From: Gymnothorax reevesii
Lineage: Eukaryota > Chordata > Actinopteri > Anguilliformes > Muraenidae
NCBI GenBank assembly: GCA_029721435.1
Contig: CM056576.1
Coordinates: 71,255,876-71,319,875 of the forward strand
Direction of reading: 5' to 3'
Length of the DNA stretch: 64,000 bases
Part shown: positions 12,780-24,379 of the stretch, one piece after another
Layout: the number at the start of each line of letters is the position of its first letter
How positions within the stretch are numbered: position 1 is the first letter of the stretch
Made by a program: the position numbers and the translations under genes
The notes under the pieces: generated by a model
Seen by the model: the letters and a program-made list of their open reading frames with translations, nothing else
The model's database searches: none
Told to the model about the DNA's origin: nothing

Positions 12780-13545
12780 TATCTTCTCAAAGTTTCATGA
12801 AAATACTTTCAAGTTCTGCTACGGGAATGTAACTTTCCACATCTTTCTAAGCCTGTTGCATTTGTTTTCATGAAGCAGAAAATCCCAAATAGCAAAAGAC
12901 ACCCTTTTTAATTCACAGGTATGTTGAAAGATTTGTTACTGAGTTATGCATCAGAAATGAGCGACACCCTAACCAGAAACCGAGTGTAATTTGTGGCTAT
13001 AGAAACACACACAAAAAAAATTAAAATCTCAGCAATTCCTAAATAGGAAAAGGCGCATCTACTGGGTACATTCGATCAACATGCCAATTTCATTGATAAA
13101 CATTGAACAATTATCATGTATTGCTCTGGAACCAATGACACTCGCTTCAACTTCCTGCCATGAAAAAAACAACAACAAAAAAAAATTTCTTTAATTCTAA
13201 ATACCAAAAGGCACATCTACATTGTATATCAAATCTACACACCAAATTTGGTGAAGAAATATTAAAAGGTTATTGAGTTACACTCTGGAAACCAACCATA
13301 ACCTCCCCAGAGACTAAGTCCAACTTGTGGCCTTGGTAACACAAAGAAAGAAAATTTTAGAAATTCATAAATACCAAAAGGCTCATCTACATGATATATC
13401 AGATCTACACATCAAATTTTGTGAAGAAATATTGAATGGTTTTTGAGTTCTGCCCTGGAAACGTAATGATTACGGACGTACGGACAGACAGACATGGCTA
13501 TCGCTATATCCCCCCGCTCTATATGCCGGGGGGATAAAAAGCGCA
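12780..13545 (+). repeat. Diverged ~165-bp tandem units ending in GGACRGAC motifs and a hairpin
   Basis: About four diverged units share a core like ATACCAAAAGGCACATCTAC (about 12880, 13044, 13201, 13371), followed by CAAATTTGGTGAAGAAATAT and a CTCTGGAAAC block. The last unit runs into GGACGTACGGACAGACAGAC, then TATCCCCCCG, a short loop and CGGGGGGATA followed by AAAAA (about 13506-13540). A similar terminal arrangement is found at about 61115-61182. The layout resembles a mobile element with internal repeats and a hairpin end, but no family could be assigned. Confidence 0.55.
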
Positions 13546-14347
13546 CGTGGAAGCAATGTTGATGTCAGCAAGCATTATTTTGTTAGCTAGCACTGTGCTG
13601 CTACATAAAAATATGTGCGAAATCCGTAGCTCGCTGATTTCCATTTCTATTCTAGTGTACTGTCACTTGTAATAATATGTTATCGCCAGCGATGGCCAGA
13701 TATCGGAACAATGATATGTCTAGGGCAATAGATGTGTGTGCTTCTGAAAAACAAGGTTCCATTGTCTGACTCACCTTACGTTAATTTTAACTGGTTAGCT
13801 AGGTAGCTACTCTTCTGCATGCTGGCAAACATTAGGAACAACAGCTGTATAAAACGCACTTCCGGTTTATTCAACTTGACTAGATTGCCATCGATAACCA
13901 GAAACTGCCAATCAAGTATTTACATGGTTAGTTACTGTTATATCTCTGCTTCATTCATGAGATTAACATACATCTATTACTCAGACTACGACTTGCATAA
14001 ACCAAGTTTATTCACTAGTAACACGACAATGCTGTTACAGCATGGCGATCCCGGAACAGAGAGCGTTCTCCTTCTTCCCATAATTCCCTTGAGTTACTTC
14101 CTACGGAGATCACTTTAACCCAAAATACATAACATCTCCTGCCCTCTTACAATGGATGTCCCAGGAAATGACCATTGAAGGACTTCACAACCCATTTTTT
14201 TAATGCATTACACAAATTCAAATTTTAACCAGTCCAACAATTTTTTTTTTTTTTGTACATAGGGGTGAGGGTACACTACCTCAGTCCTCCGACTGTGCTC
14301 ATGGGGATTATTTTGCCCCGGGAACTTGAGCCAATCACTTACGTAGC

Positions 14348-16894
14348 CTACATATCCAAGCGTATGAGAGGCTGCCGCTCTCTAACGGGATATTGACGGT
14401 CCGTCGGAATGCCAGTCTCGCTGCCCTTCAATGGTGCATTTTTCATAGTTTTAACAAACCTTTCTGCAAGACCGTTTGTTGCGGGGTGGTATGGAGCGGA
14501 CTTCATGTGTTGGACTCTATTAGCTTGTAAAAATTCTGTCATTTCCTGTGAAACAAGTTGGGGTCCATTATCAGAAACCAACCGTGTAGGAGACCCGGAA
14601 CGACTAAACATTTCTCTTAGTTTCTCAATTGTCTTCCCTGTGGTGGTTGACAGCATGATAGCCACCTCCGGCCATTTGCTGTGTGCCATCAACTGCAACC
14701 AAGAACATTCTGTCCTTGAGTGGCCCCACATAATCAATGTGCACCCAATTGCAAGGCTCCTGCGGGAACTCCCAGGGGTGAAGAGGAGCTAGTAGCGGTT
14801 TGTTCCGGACTTTTCGACAAGAACAGCTTCTGGCTCTCTCTTCCACCTGTCTATCTAAACCTGGCCACCAAAAGCAGCTTCTTGCCATTTCTTTCATTCG
14901 CACTATTCCATTATGTCCCAAATGAAGTTGCTGCAACACTTTTGCGCGCAATGACAGTGGAATAATTATCCTCCTCCCCCACATCAAACAGCCTGACCGA
15001 ACAGAAAGCTCCAACCTCCTGCCGAGGCAAGGTTTCAGTTTTGTGTCATCGCCAGCAGGTTGACCCTTGACAATGATGTCCATGACTGCCGATAATTCAG
15101 GGTCATTGCGCGTCTCTCTTTTTACCTGCATCGCTGAAACAAGTGCTCTTTCTACTTCCCTAAAATAGAAAATGTCCACTGTGCCTGACTCTGGTTTGGT
15201 GACAGGAAGCGGCAACCTAGACAGACCATCCGTGTTACAGTGAGCGTTTGAATTGCGATATTTAATGTCATATGAATGGGCTGACAACAGCAAAGCCCAC
15301 CTCTGCAGTCGGGATGCTGCAAGAGATAGTATTCCAGCGTGTGGACCCAATATGGTTGTAAGAGGTCTGTGGTCGGTTAGGAGAGTGAACTTCCTTCCAT
15401 ACAAATATTGATGAAATTTCCTAATTCCAAAAACAACGCTCAGCGCCTCTTGCTCTAATTGAGAATAATTTGTCTCTGCCTTGTTCAATGTCCTTGAGGC
15501 AAAAGCGATTGGTTTTCCCTCGCCATCTGGAAGTACATGGGAGATAACCGCTCTCACTCCGTAAGGAGAAGCGTCACAAGCGAGCTGAGGTGGCAGTGAC
15601 GGATTGAAATGCATTAAAACCTCTGAGGTAGTAAGCACCTCTTTTGCCTTTTGAAAAGCCTCTTGGCAACTACCTGTCCATTTCCAAGTTTTATCTTGGC
15701 GTAACAGCTCATGCAAGGGTTGAAGCAGCGACGCCAAGTTTGGAATAAAGCGTCCATAGTAATTTAGCAATCCTGAGAAGGACAGCAGCTGACTGATGTA
15801 CTGTGGTCAAGGTGCGTCGACAATGGCTGGAATTTTTGATGGAGCAGTGTGTAGCCCATTTGCATCGATGACATGCCCCAGGTATTCAACCGACGTTTGG
15901 AAAAACTCGCATTTACCTTTACGTCCTCTCAATCCGTACTCTTTCAGTCTTTGAGAGTAGCATCCAGGTTGCGCAGATGCTCCTCGTCACTTGCTCCAGT
16001 GCACAGAATATCATCGAGGTAGCACTGCACCCCTGGCAAGCCGCTGAGGATTTAGTCCATGGCTCGCTGGAACAATGATGGGGCAGAAGTGATGCCAAAA
16101 GGAAGTCTGCAGTAACGGAAAAGCCCTTTATGGGTGTTAATAGTCAGCATTTTCCGCGATTTATCCTCCACATGCATTTGTAAGTAAGCCTGAGTGAGAT
16201 CTATTTTGCTGAATTTTTTTCCTCCGCTCAATCCCGCAAACAGATCATCGATTAAAGGGAGTGGGTATTGCTCAGCAACTAATGCGGGGTTGAGTGTGAC
16301 CTTAAAGTCCCCACAGGTCCTGATTCCCCCATCCTTTTTGGGTACCGGAACTCTAGGCGTGGCCCACTCGCTACCAGCTCCAAAACCCCATTCTTCACCA
16401 TTGCATCCAGCTTCCACCTTGGGTTTAATGGCATACGGAACTGGCCTGGCTTTCATAAACACAGGCTTACTCCCTGGTTTGACATGCAGCTTTACAGTAA
16501 TATCTTTCATGCTGCCCAATTCGTCACGAAAAACTTCTTCATGTTTTTCTAGTATCGCATGTAGGTGAGTGGGGCCGTGCGACAGCTTCCTTACTGCCTG
16601 CCGATCCAGCTGAATTTCTTTCAGCCAAACACGCCCCATTATAGCTGGACCATTTCCCTTAGTAACATAAACTGGAAGCCTTGCTGTTTGGCCATTGCAT
16701 TGATCAGTCACATTTGTCATCCTCTTCATGTGCACTGGATGTCCTGTATACGCCCTAAAAACAGTGTCTGAGGGACGCAGTGGAAAATGCTTCAAAAATG
16801 TCTCATAGATTTTGTGTGGCATGACTGATGCCTTTGATCCTTTGTCGATCTGCATTTTCACCAAATGCCCTTCCAATGCCCTCAGAGTGCTCAT
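14348..16894 (-). pseudogene. Gypsy pol: protease, reverse transcriptase, RNase H, integrase
   Basis: Two long open pieces (16894-16052 and 15770-14348) cover pol. The protease has IDKGSKASV where the active site DTG is expected, so the catalytic triplet is altered. The reverse transcriptase shows KIDLTQAYLQMHVE and RLPFGITSAPSLFQRAM; the YLDD block falls in the broken stretch 15770-16052. RNase H is seen as LACDASPYGV and LEQEALSVVFGI. The integrase has an N-terminal zinc region (GHNG...FWWPG, with a CSCRK variant) and a core with SDNGPQLVSQ and YHPATNGLAERFVK. Another frameshift lies near 14640-14740. No envelope gene is seen. The copy cannot be functional. Confidence 0.85.
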
Positions 16895-17053
16895 CCAGAC
16901 TCATTATCTGCGCAGTATTTACTGTAGCAGGCAACTCTTCCTCTGAAGAGTCACTGTTACCCAAATTACATGCTCAACGGTGCAAACATGTCTTTTATTT
17001 TTGAATTTCACATTGTCTTTATTTTCTGGCTTTGAGCTTTTGTCCAAGCTCCT

Positions 17054-17820
17054 TTAATTCCTGCATGCTCTCTCTATGTGGTCTTTTTTTCCGCAATTAT
17101 GACAGTCTTTATCTTTGCACCAACATGCAGACGCCAGATGACCTAATTTACCACAGCGGAAACACGTGCTTTGCGTGCTCGGTTTAGGACTGCTAAGTTT
17201 GTGTACTTGCCCTGTGGCATGTAGTTGCTGTGCTTCTCTTGACGCCATTTCCATCGTTACACTAATATTGATGGCCTTTTCAAGAGTCAAATCACTTTCT
17301 GTAAGCAGTTTCTTTTGTGCTGCTTCGGTCCTTAATCCGCACACGAGCCTGTCGCTCAATGTGTCATTTAAACGTCCTTGAATTCACAATGTTCCGCGAG
17401 CTTTCTAAGAGCTGCGACAAACATGGTAACCGACTCACCCTCTTCTTGGTTTCGTCTGTGAAATCGGAATCTCTCCGCAATCACCAGCGGCTTAGGTGAA
17501 AAATGCTTCGTTAGTGTGTCTACAATTTCTTTGAATGTTTTGGTGCCTGGCTTTACTGGTTGCAGCAGATTGCGTAACAAATTAAAAGTCTTTGCACCCA
17601 TTACACTCAAAAATGTGGGCACTAACTTTTCCTCATTTATTACATTAGCCACGGCAAAGTAGTCCAAGCGTTCCATATAAGAGCTCCATTCCTCTACGCT
17701 CTCGTCAAAAGGTCCGATTGAGCCAATAACTCCAGCCATCTCACAGCTCCTGGTTATATAGCTGTGATTTCCCCTCACAAACGGCTCCTTTTTTATTTTT
17801 CCTCGACCCTCGAGATCCAT
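17054..17820 (-). pseudogene. Gypsy gag (capsid and CCHC zinc knuckles)
   Basis: The frame begins with GSIGPFDESVEEWSSYMERL near 17730, typical of the Gypsy capsid N-terminus, and continues to EHCEFKDV at 17370. A frameshift there moves the rest into another frame that begins DRLVCGLRTE. Two zinc knuckles follow at about 17050-17145: CFRCGKLGHLASAC and then CHNCGKKDHIERAC, both with intact C-C-H-C ligands. Gag packages the element RNA. One frameshift makes this copy non-functional. An open stretch upstream (17741-17956) overlaps the start and may be part of the leader or an N-terminal extension. Confidence 0.75.
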
Positions 17821-17960
17821 TATTTCTCATTCTCAGCTGCTCTTGTTCCCTCTGATGCTTGACAGGCTCAAAATTATATGGTTGCGGTCCATCATATACA
17901 GCACATGTAAAAAGACGTTTTGCCGCTTCAGTTTCAAGATCAGCACTGTAGTCCATCCTT

Positions 17961-18281
17961 GAACATTGTTTATATCTACAGAGTTTCCCCCTGCTGATGT
18001 AGCGGCCGGTCGTTCTGTTTTTTGATGTCGAAGTGAAGTTCCTCAGAAGAACACATTACTGCACCAATGCAGTGAATATTGAACTGCATCAATTAAGTTT
18101 ATTTTTGATTGGTGATTCTTGTTTTCTCGAAGTCTACTAAAAAAGGTTTAAATGCGCCAAAACACTTGAGTTTTTTCATGCTGGCCATTCCTGCAGTACC
18201 TGTGTGTGAAACGTGCTGTGTGTGAAACCTTTTTGCCATGATTGGTCAACTCGATCACTCACTTGTGATTGATCAACCGCT
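17961..18281. other. No gene recognised
   Basis: Sequence between the Gypsy gag end and the LINE RT. A Gypsy leader or 5' LTR is expected here, but no repeat of the 13.8-14.1 kb region was seen. Confidence 0.4.
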
Positions 18282-19180
18282 TTGTTCCAGATGTTCCTCA
18301 ATATCAGTTTAGTCCCCCAAGCCTGGAAATTGGCAACCATTGTCCCGGTGCCCAAAACTGTTCACATACGATCACTGAATGATTTTAGACCAATTTCCCT
18401 CACTTCTCTATTAGGTAAATGCATGGAGCGTCTAGTGAGTAGGGAACTCACATTGCCAACAGCAAAGTTCATGGACCCCATGCAATTTGCCTATAGAGCC
18501 ATTCGAGGTGTGGTAGACGCCTTTCTCACTCTCTTGAACAAAATATTCTGTCATTTAAACAATCCCTCTAAAACCTATGTTTGTGTACTTTTTATGGTTT
18601 TTTCCTTGCTTTTAATGCGGTTCAGCCCTACATTCTCCTGAGACGCGTATGTGACCTGAACATCAGCAGCAACCTTATTTTGTGGATCAGGGAGTTTTTG
18701 AGAGAGAGACCCCAACGTGTGTGTGTGTGTGTGTGTGTGTTAATACGATCCTCTCTGACTGTCTTGTCTTCAACACTGGCATTCTCCAGGGTTGCATCTT
18801 ATCGCCCCTCCTATTATCCCTGTACACAAATGAGTTGCAGTATAACAGCAAAAATCTCTCCTTCATTAAATATGCAGATGATGTGGCCCTGGTCGCCAGC
18901 CTGCATGATGCTTGCTGCTCCTCTTACTCCAAAACCATCAACCAAATTACCACCTGGTTTAAGGATAGTTTCCTCGACCTCGATGTCAGTAAAACCAAGG
19001 AGATCGTTTGGGAGAGAGGGCAGGAGTAGAAGGCACGGGGTCCATTTTCAGGCCTGTAAGTATGAGAGGGATGGGGTTGGTGCAGGTCACAGAGTTTAAA
19101 TATCTTGGCACAATTATTGATAATAACCTCACTTTCCAGGGAAATGTGGATGATATTTACAAAAAAGCAAGACAGTGACT
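18282..19180 (+). mobile_element. Non-LTR reverse transcriptase relic, left part
   Basis: Reverse-transcriptase blocks appear in alternating frames: LNDFRPISLTSLLGKCMERL (about 18380), DPMQFAYRAIRGVVDAF (about 18475), FNAVQPYILL (about 18608), GILQGCILSPLLLSLY (about 18778) and FIKYADDVALVA (about 18862) with YADD intact. The frame is interrupted by a GT microsatellite at 18717-18740. The element is cut at 19180 by a hAT insertion and continues at 20796. The clade is probably in the Rex/CR1/L2 neighbourhood; I could not settle it. Confidence 0.75.
18717..18740. repeat. (GT)12 microsatellite
   Basis: An uninterrupted GT run inside reverse-transcriptase coding sequence, just after the PQRV residues. 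Confidence 0.95.
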
Positions 19181-20507
19181 CAGTGGCGTAGCGTGGAGGC
19201 GCTGGGCCCCGGTGCGAGAGTGGCGCTAGCCCCCCCCCCCCCCCCCCCCAGGCCTATCCGCGAAGCAGAGGTGTAATTGTAACAGAGCTAGTTTTTTGAG
19301 GATTTGTACTTTACCTGAGTTCTTTCTTAAACCTGGACTTTTACTCTACAACATTTAAAACTTAATAATTATCATTTTACTTCGTTACTTTGACACTAGC
19401 CACTTCGTTACAAATTAAAATATGAACGCAATTCATCGTTTAAGATTTATCTGGATTTTGCGTCTTCCAGAAGAACAACGGTGCTCGGCAGCAGGGTATG
19501 TTAGTGCGGGGACAGGGAGCTGCAAATTTATGCACGTAGTTACAATATTCTATCACTAGATAGACACAGTTATTGGATATTCACAGAAACAATCGTCCTC
19601 TGTAGCCAACCACTTCAGCTACAGTGAGCCAGTAGGTATCCAAATCAGTAATTAAGAAAAATCAGTTTTCTGAAAAACGCAGACACCCATAATTATTAGG
19701 GCTATTAGAACCATGGACAATGAATATTTGCACAGCATCTCAACATCACACAACACGTTAGGCTGTTTGAACCATGAACAACAGTGACAATACATTGCCA
19801 ATGAAAATGCGAAAAAGATCCATACGGCTGAACAGTCAACCGTATTTCCCTAACAGCACAACAGTGGCCAAATCAATAAGTAAACAGATAGATGGACACA
19901 CATCCTGGCACAGCAGCCATTTAACCACAACCGGCAAGCTGATCACTTGCAGTAGCCTAATAAAAAACTGCACTCACCCATTCAGAAGTTAACTCTGGGT
20001 GCCTTCTGCTCTGCAAAGTCGTTGAGCAAGAGGGCAATGAGGTGGTAGCATTAGCCTCCAAGTCTGACTGCTGCGTGTCGCCGCTATCATTCACAACGCT
20101 AGCAGGAACTGCATCTGGACAAGATGACTATTTAAAAAATGCATTCAATTTCGCCAATTTGGAGTTCCGTACATCGAGCTCTTTTTTTCTTTTCTTTTTT
20201 GAGCACCGCTTTTGTGCTGCTCAACATGGTGCTCAAGACTTTTCACCTCCAATACTAGGCTAATGGGTTAGCTGATCTCTCAAAAAAGAACAATTCACGA
20301 GCAAGTGCGTAGCCTACGAAGCTACGATCAGAAAGGAATAAGTGAATGTCAACTAATTGGACAAACACATTTCCCAGCAGGCCATGTTCATTTGAAAATG
20401 TTGTGAATAAAACAATCAAATATATGATTAGTAATTGTGATTATAACTGAAAAAGTATCATTACTGAAATACAAAAGACATATATCAAAGAAAAGAGGAA
20501 AAATGGC

Positions 20508-20538
<31 letters not shown>

Positions 20539-20787
20539 TGGGGGGGGTGTTTGTTACCATGACTGAGTTGTATGAAACAGTGGAGCAATATATATACTCA
20601 TCAAGTCCACATCATTCAAGATAATACTGTGTTGAACAGGAGATTTGGATTGACGGAGCTTATCGATTTAATTGCTTTATGTGTTATGATAAGAGGAAGC
20701 ATGGCAGAGTTAGTCACCGTGGGCCCACAGAGGTCATCGGGGCCCCGGTTCAGCGCACCGGCTGCACCGGCAATACCTACGCCCCTG
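19181..20787. mobile_element. Non-autonomous hAT element with 8-bp target duplication
   Basis: The left end is CAGTGGCGTAGCGTGG and the right end, reverse-complemented, is CAGGGGCGTAGGTATT. Both are flanked by the same 8-bp CAGTGACT (19173-19180 and 20788-20795), the hAT signature. The LINE reading resumes right after the second copy, which confirms a 1607-bp insertion. No transposase was recognised inside. Internal features are a C19-like homopolymer (about 19230-19249) and a (TG)n run at 20511-20537. Confidence 0.85.
20511..20537. repeat. (TG)n microsatellite
   Basis: About 13 TG units followed by a G-run, inside the hAT element. Confidence 0.95.
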
Positions 20788-21393
20788 CAGTGACTCCATC
20801 ACCTCAGACAACTGAAGAGCTTTAATGCCAGTAAGCAAACCCTGGCCATGGTCTACCGGTCACTCACTGAGATTGTTCTCTCCTTTAATATCATTTGCTG
20901 GTTTTGGAACCTCTCAGTGAGACAGACGAACAAGCTGATCCGGGTAGTTAACCAGGCCAGTAAGATAATAGGAGACAAGCAAATGCAGCTTCAGGAAATA
21001 TACAACCGTTCCATAACTAAAAAAGCTTTTCAGATTAACAGTGATACCACCCACCCTCTCAATTCCACATTTATCTTGATGCCATCAGGAAGGAGACACA
21101 GTGTTCTCTTAGCCAGGAAAGCAGGGTACAAGAGGTCGTTTGTGCCATCCGCAGTCGACATTTTAAATCAAACAATCTTTGGGTGAACTATGAGATGTAT
21201 TGGGTGAATTAAGTGAAACTGCAGCTGCTGTATGATATTGCACTGCTGTACTCAATGTATTTATTTATTTATTTTACTTATTTGTTGTTGTGTTGGTGGT
21301 CCTCTCACTGTTGTTGTTGGCTGACGACTAAGATGCCAAAGGCAATTTTCCACTGTGTTTTTAACCAATGGACAATAAAGTCTTCTTATTCTT
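20788..21393 (+). mobile_element. LINE relic, right part and 3' tail
   Basis: This is the C-terminal continuation of the reverse transcriptase at 18282-19180. It shows LRQLKSFNASKQTLAMVYRS (about 20808) and LMPSGRRHSVLLARKAGYKR (about 21077), a C-terminal region common in fish non-LTR elements. The frame ends at 21184-21186. The 3' UTR ends with AATAAAG and TCTTCTTATTCTTATT near 21374-21393. Confidence 0.75.
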
Positions 21394-22606
21394 ATTTGCG
21401 CGTGTCAGAAATGTCACACCCCCTACAACAAGTGGATTTCTGCTCCAGGGTGTGAATGAGCTTTAGAAACAAATACCAGTGCAGCCTTTTGGGTGTAACC
21501 TTGATTCAAGAGCAAGCCAAACTGCCTGTTTGGCTCGATAATTTAAATGGTGACATCACCAATTGATGAAAAAAATGGTCAGAAGCTATCGAATCGTTTC
21601 AGTCAGGTCTGAAGCTATGCATTTTGTGGCAGGGAGAGCTTCTTCTGGAGGTGACTTCAAGTTGTTTTCTGACGCAGACCTTTGAAATGCACATAAAAAC
21701 CATATGATTCACACAACGACATTAAAATAATCTAAATCATAATTGCTGCACTTTGATGGATTTTTTTCCCACAAAAATTATTAGTCTAATTTTTCTATGC
21801 TTTGATTCAGTGGGTACTCTAACCTTCAATATTCACTTTAAAGCTCTGATCAAAGAGAACTCCAATGTCAAAAAGGCAGAAGACAATCTAGAGACAATTA
21901 AAAACAAAGTATAAGCCAACAGAAGAAAAAATTTTCAACCAAATTTTGGATTCTCTACAATAAAAAGTTCAGTTTCCTTCCAATTTGACGGAAAGGAAAA
22001 GAAAATTGGAAAAGGAAAATAACTTTATAAAACTAAGTAAGCTTTTCTAAACAAATTAAAAACAATTTCTCAAGCAATTGAAATCAAACTCCATCTCCAA
22101 GGCTGATGAAAAGCATCCACCCATGGATTCCAGGGAAAGTTTCTGGAGTCAGTTGTAGTCTATGGCCTGCAACTGTAACCTGGAGGAACCATGGGTAGGT
22201 TAGTCCAGTGATCACATGGAGATTAAGTTTGATACAGCCATGACCTTTGTGATCACAGACATTTGCCTGTCAAAAATGATCTAGGAGTCCAAATCAAACA
22301 CAGTTCCCAGGCCATTCAAAACTGGTACCAGAAACTTATCTCTTGTGCGCACCCATTTCTGGTACACTTTTTTAATTCTCGTGGTCACAGAGGACATTCT
22401 TCCTTGATTCTGCGAAGGTCATACTATAATCTTTCCAAAGAAAGGTTGATTACCTGATCCTAAAAACTTCCATCCCATTATGTATCTCAATTAATAAAAA
22501 ATAAATAAGGATGACAATCCGTGTGGTCTACAAAGTTCATTGAGCATGAAAAATAATAATAGCATGCTATTTGCAACTAATTTGTGAGCATATTTAGAAT
22601 CAAAAA
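21394..22606. other. No gene recognised
   Basis: Mixed AT-rich sequence without a supportable coding frame. Some parts (about 21850-22060 and 22130-22440) look like decayed repeat, but no motif is firm enough to name. Confidence 0.35.
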
Positions 22607-22779
22607 CTGCCCCCCCCCCCCCTCCGCCCCCACTCACCTCCCCACCCTTTGACTTTGACGGCCTATCCTACCCCCGGGGGGTGAGGTACCCTCATCTATT
22701 TTTCATGAAAATGAGGGCAAAGGATGAATAAACAAATACCCAGAAGCATTAGATCATATCTGTTTAAGCTTTTTAACCC

Positions 22780-23810
22780 CATACAAGTCATTGAAAATTC
22801 AATTTGTCAATTAGGAACTATTAAAGTCACAGAAGGTTAAGTTCAGGTCATCAAATGGACTTCATATATGACTTTCTAAATGCCTCTATACCAGCCTTGG
22901 CTCCATCTGTGACCAATTTGGTGATACAAGTCATTGTAATTTCACTGTTGAGTTTGACTCAAAGGTCACTGACAGTCAAGTTGAGTATCATCAAATGAAA
23001 CTTCATATGTATCTTCCAATAATGTTGGTAACACAAACCTAGGCTCCATCTGTGACCATTTAAGTGATAAAAGTTATTTAATTTTCACCAGATCACATTT
23101 GACCTTCGAAGGTCAATACGAAGGTCACCAAATGAAAATTCATGTATGACTTCCTATTTGTCTCTAATACAAACCTAGGCTCCATCTGTGACCGTTTTGG
23201 CAATACAAGTAATTGTAATTGTATTTTGTCAAGTACGACCTTCAAAGGTCACCAACAGTGATGTTGAATGTCACCAAATGAAAGTTTATATCGAGGGCTG
23301 ACTGCAATAAACAGTTAACGCCCATATGTTATACTGTATATTGGACATGACTGTTTATTGCAGTCAGCCCTTGATTTGTGACTTACTAGATGTCAGTAAC
23401 ACAAATCTAGGTTCTATCTGTGACTTTTTTAGTGATAGAAGTCATTGAATTTTCATCAGGTCAAGTTTGCCCTTTGAAGGTCAAAATGAAGGTCACCAAT
23501 TGAAAGTTCATATACGACTTCCTATGTCTCCAATACAAACCTACAGCCTATCAGTTACAATTTTACTGATATAAGTCATTGAAATTTCACCAAAAAATTT
23601 GGCTGTGGGAGGTCATTGAAGGTCAAGTTCAAAGTCACCAAATGAAAGTTCATATATTACTTGCTATAAATGTTCAATTCGCATATGGTCCCAGTCTTCG
23701 ATATTTTCCAGCCTAGAAGCCTTTGAAAATTGCAACATTTTGCTTGACGTCAAGTTTGACCCAATTTTAACGCATCCAAAATATAGGTCATATATGACTG
23801 CTTAGATGTT
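22780..23810. repeat. Tandem array of ~135-bp units rich in GGTCACC/AAGGTCA
   Basis: The phrase GGCTCCATCTGTGACC or a variant recurs at about 22909, 23042, 23178, 23410 and 23545. Each is followed by a GATACAAGTCATTG block, a TTTGACCTTCAAAGGTCA block and CACCAAATGAAAGTTCATAT. Spacing is 133-136 bp except where a palindromic insert of about 86 bp interrupts one unit. Roughly seven diverged units are visible. Confidence 0.8.
23290..23375. mobile_element. Short palindromic MITE inside the 135-bp array
   Basis: The arms GGGCTGACTGCAATAAACAG and CTGTTTATTGCAGTCAGCCC are perfect inverted repeats about 35 bp apart. The element sits in the middle of one array unit and lengthens it by its own size, which shows it inserted after the array formed. 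Confidence 0.75.
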
Positions 23811-24090
23811 GATAACATATTTGCAACCCTTTACCTTCCACAGGCAATTTCGCCCATTCTCCATAAGACCTAATGTTAAAGTACAGCACCCCCACTAGAC
23901 CCACTTCCGTAGAATCAATCAAAGTCGCACTGCACACTAAGTGTAATAAGATGAGTTTCTTTTTTTAATACGTCTCCCAATTCAAGATTTATCAAGTGGC
24001 AATTGAAGACACGGCTTCTCTCCCCCATGCAATCTAACAGCAACAAAATAATGGGCTACATTCAGAACAGAAAAGTAATTTAATTATAAA

Positions 24091-24379
24091 TAGGTCTATG
24101 CACTAGCACTCAGCAACGGTTTTTTTTTTTCCCCCAACGAGAGCGGCATTTCAGAACTGTTTTGCAAATGAAGGTAATTTCGCCAACAAGTACGCACACC
24201 TGTTTTTGCATCACGGTCACGCAACTTGCTATAAAAAATAGACAGCTGTCCGATTGGAAAATGTAAAGGGACGAAACCACGTACTTGTCACCAGAATTAC
24301 CTTCATTTGCTGAAGAGTTCTGAAACGCTGCTCTTGCAGGATAAAAAGTTATGTCACTGAGTGCCAGTGCATAGCCCTA
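24091..24379. mobile_element. Long-TIR MITE (~290 bp)
   Basis: The left end TAGGTCTATGCACTAGCACT matches the reverse complement of the right end (TAGGGCTATGCACTGGCACT). Pairing continues inward through GCATTTCAGAAC...CAAATGAAGGTAATT and ACAAGTACG, giving arms of roughly 110 bp around a short centre. No target duplication is clear, so the superfamily is open. Confidence 0.7.

Larger units (their letters stand above)
13810..17960 (-). mobile_element. Ty3/Gypsy LTR retrotransposon, degraded
   Basis: The minus strand carries gag, protease, reverse transcriptase, RNase H and integrase in Ty3/Gypsy order. Downstream of integrase, a purine-rich tract (AAGAGGGCAGGAGA on the minus strand, 14135-14148) is followed by TGTTATG at 14134, a good candidate for the start of the 3' LTR, which would run toward lower coordinates. 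Its outer end is not resolved. No matching 5' LTR could be found above 17960, so that end seems lost or strongly diverged. Confidence 0.75.

Noticed and set aside
13810..18281. Complete Gypsy element with two LTRs
   Set aside because: Only the start of a 3' LTR is plausible; no matching 5' LTR was found, so I describe it as degraded with one unresolved end.
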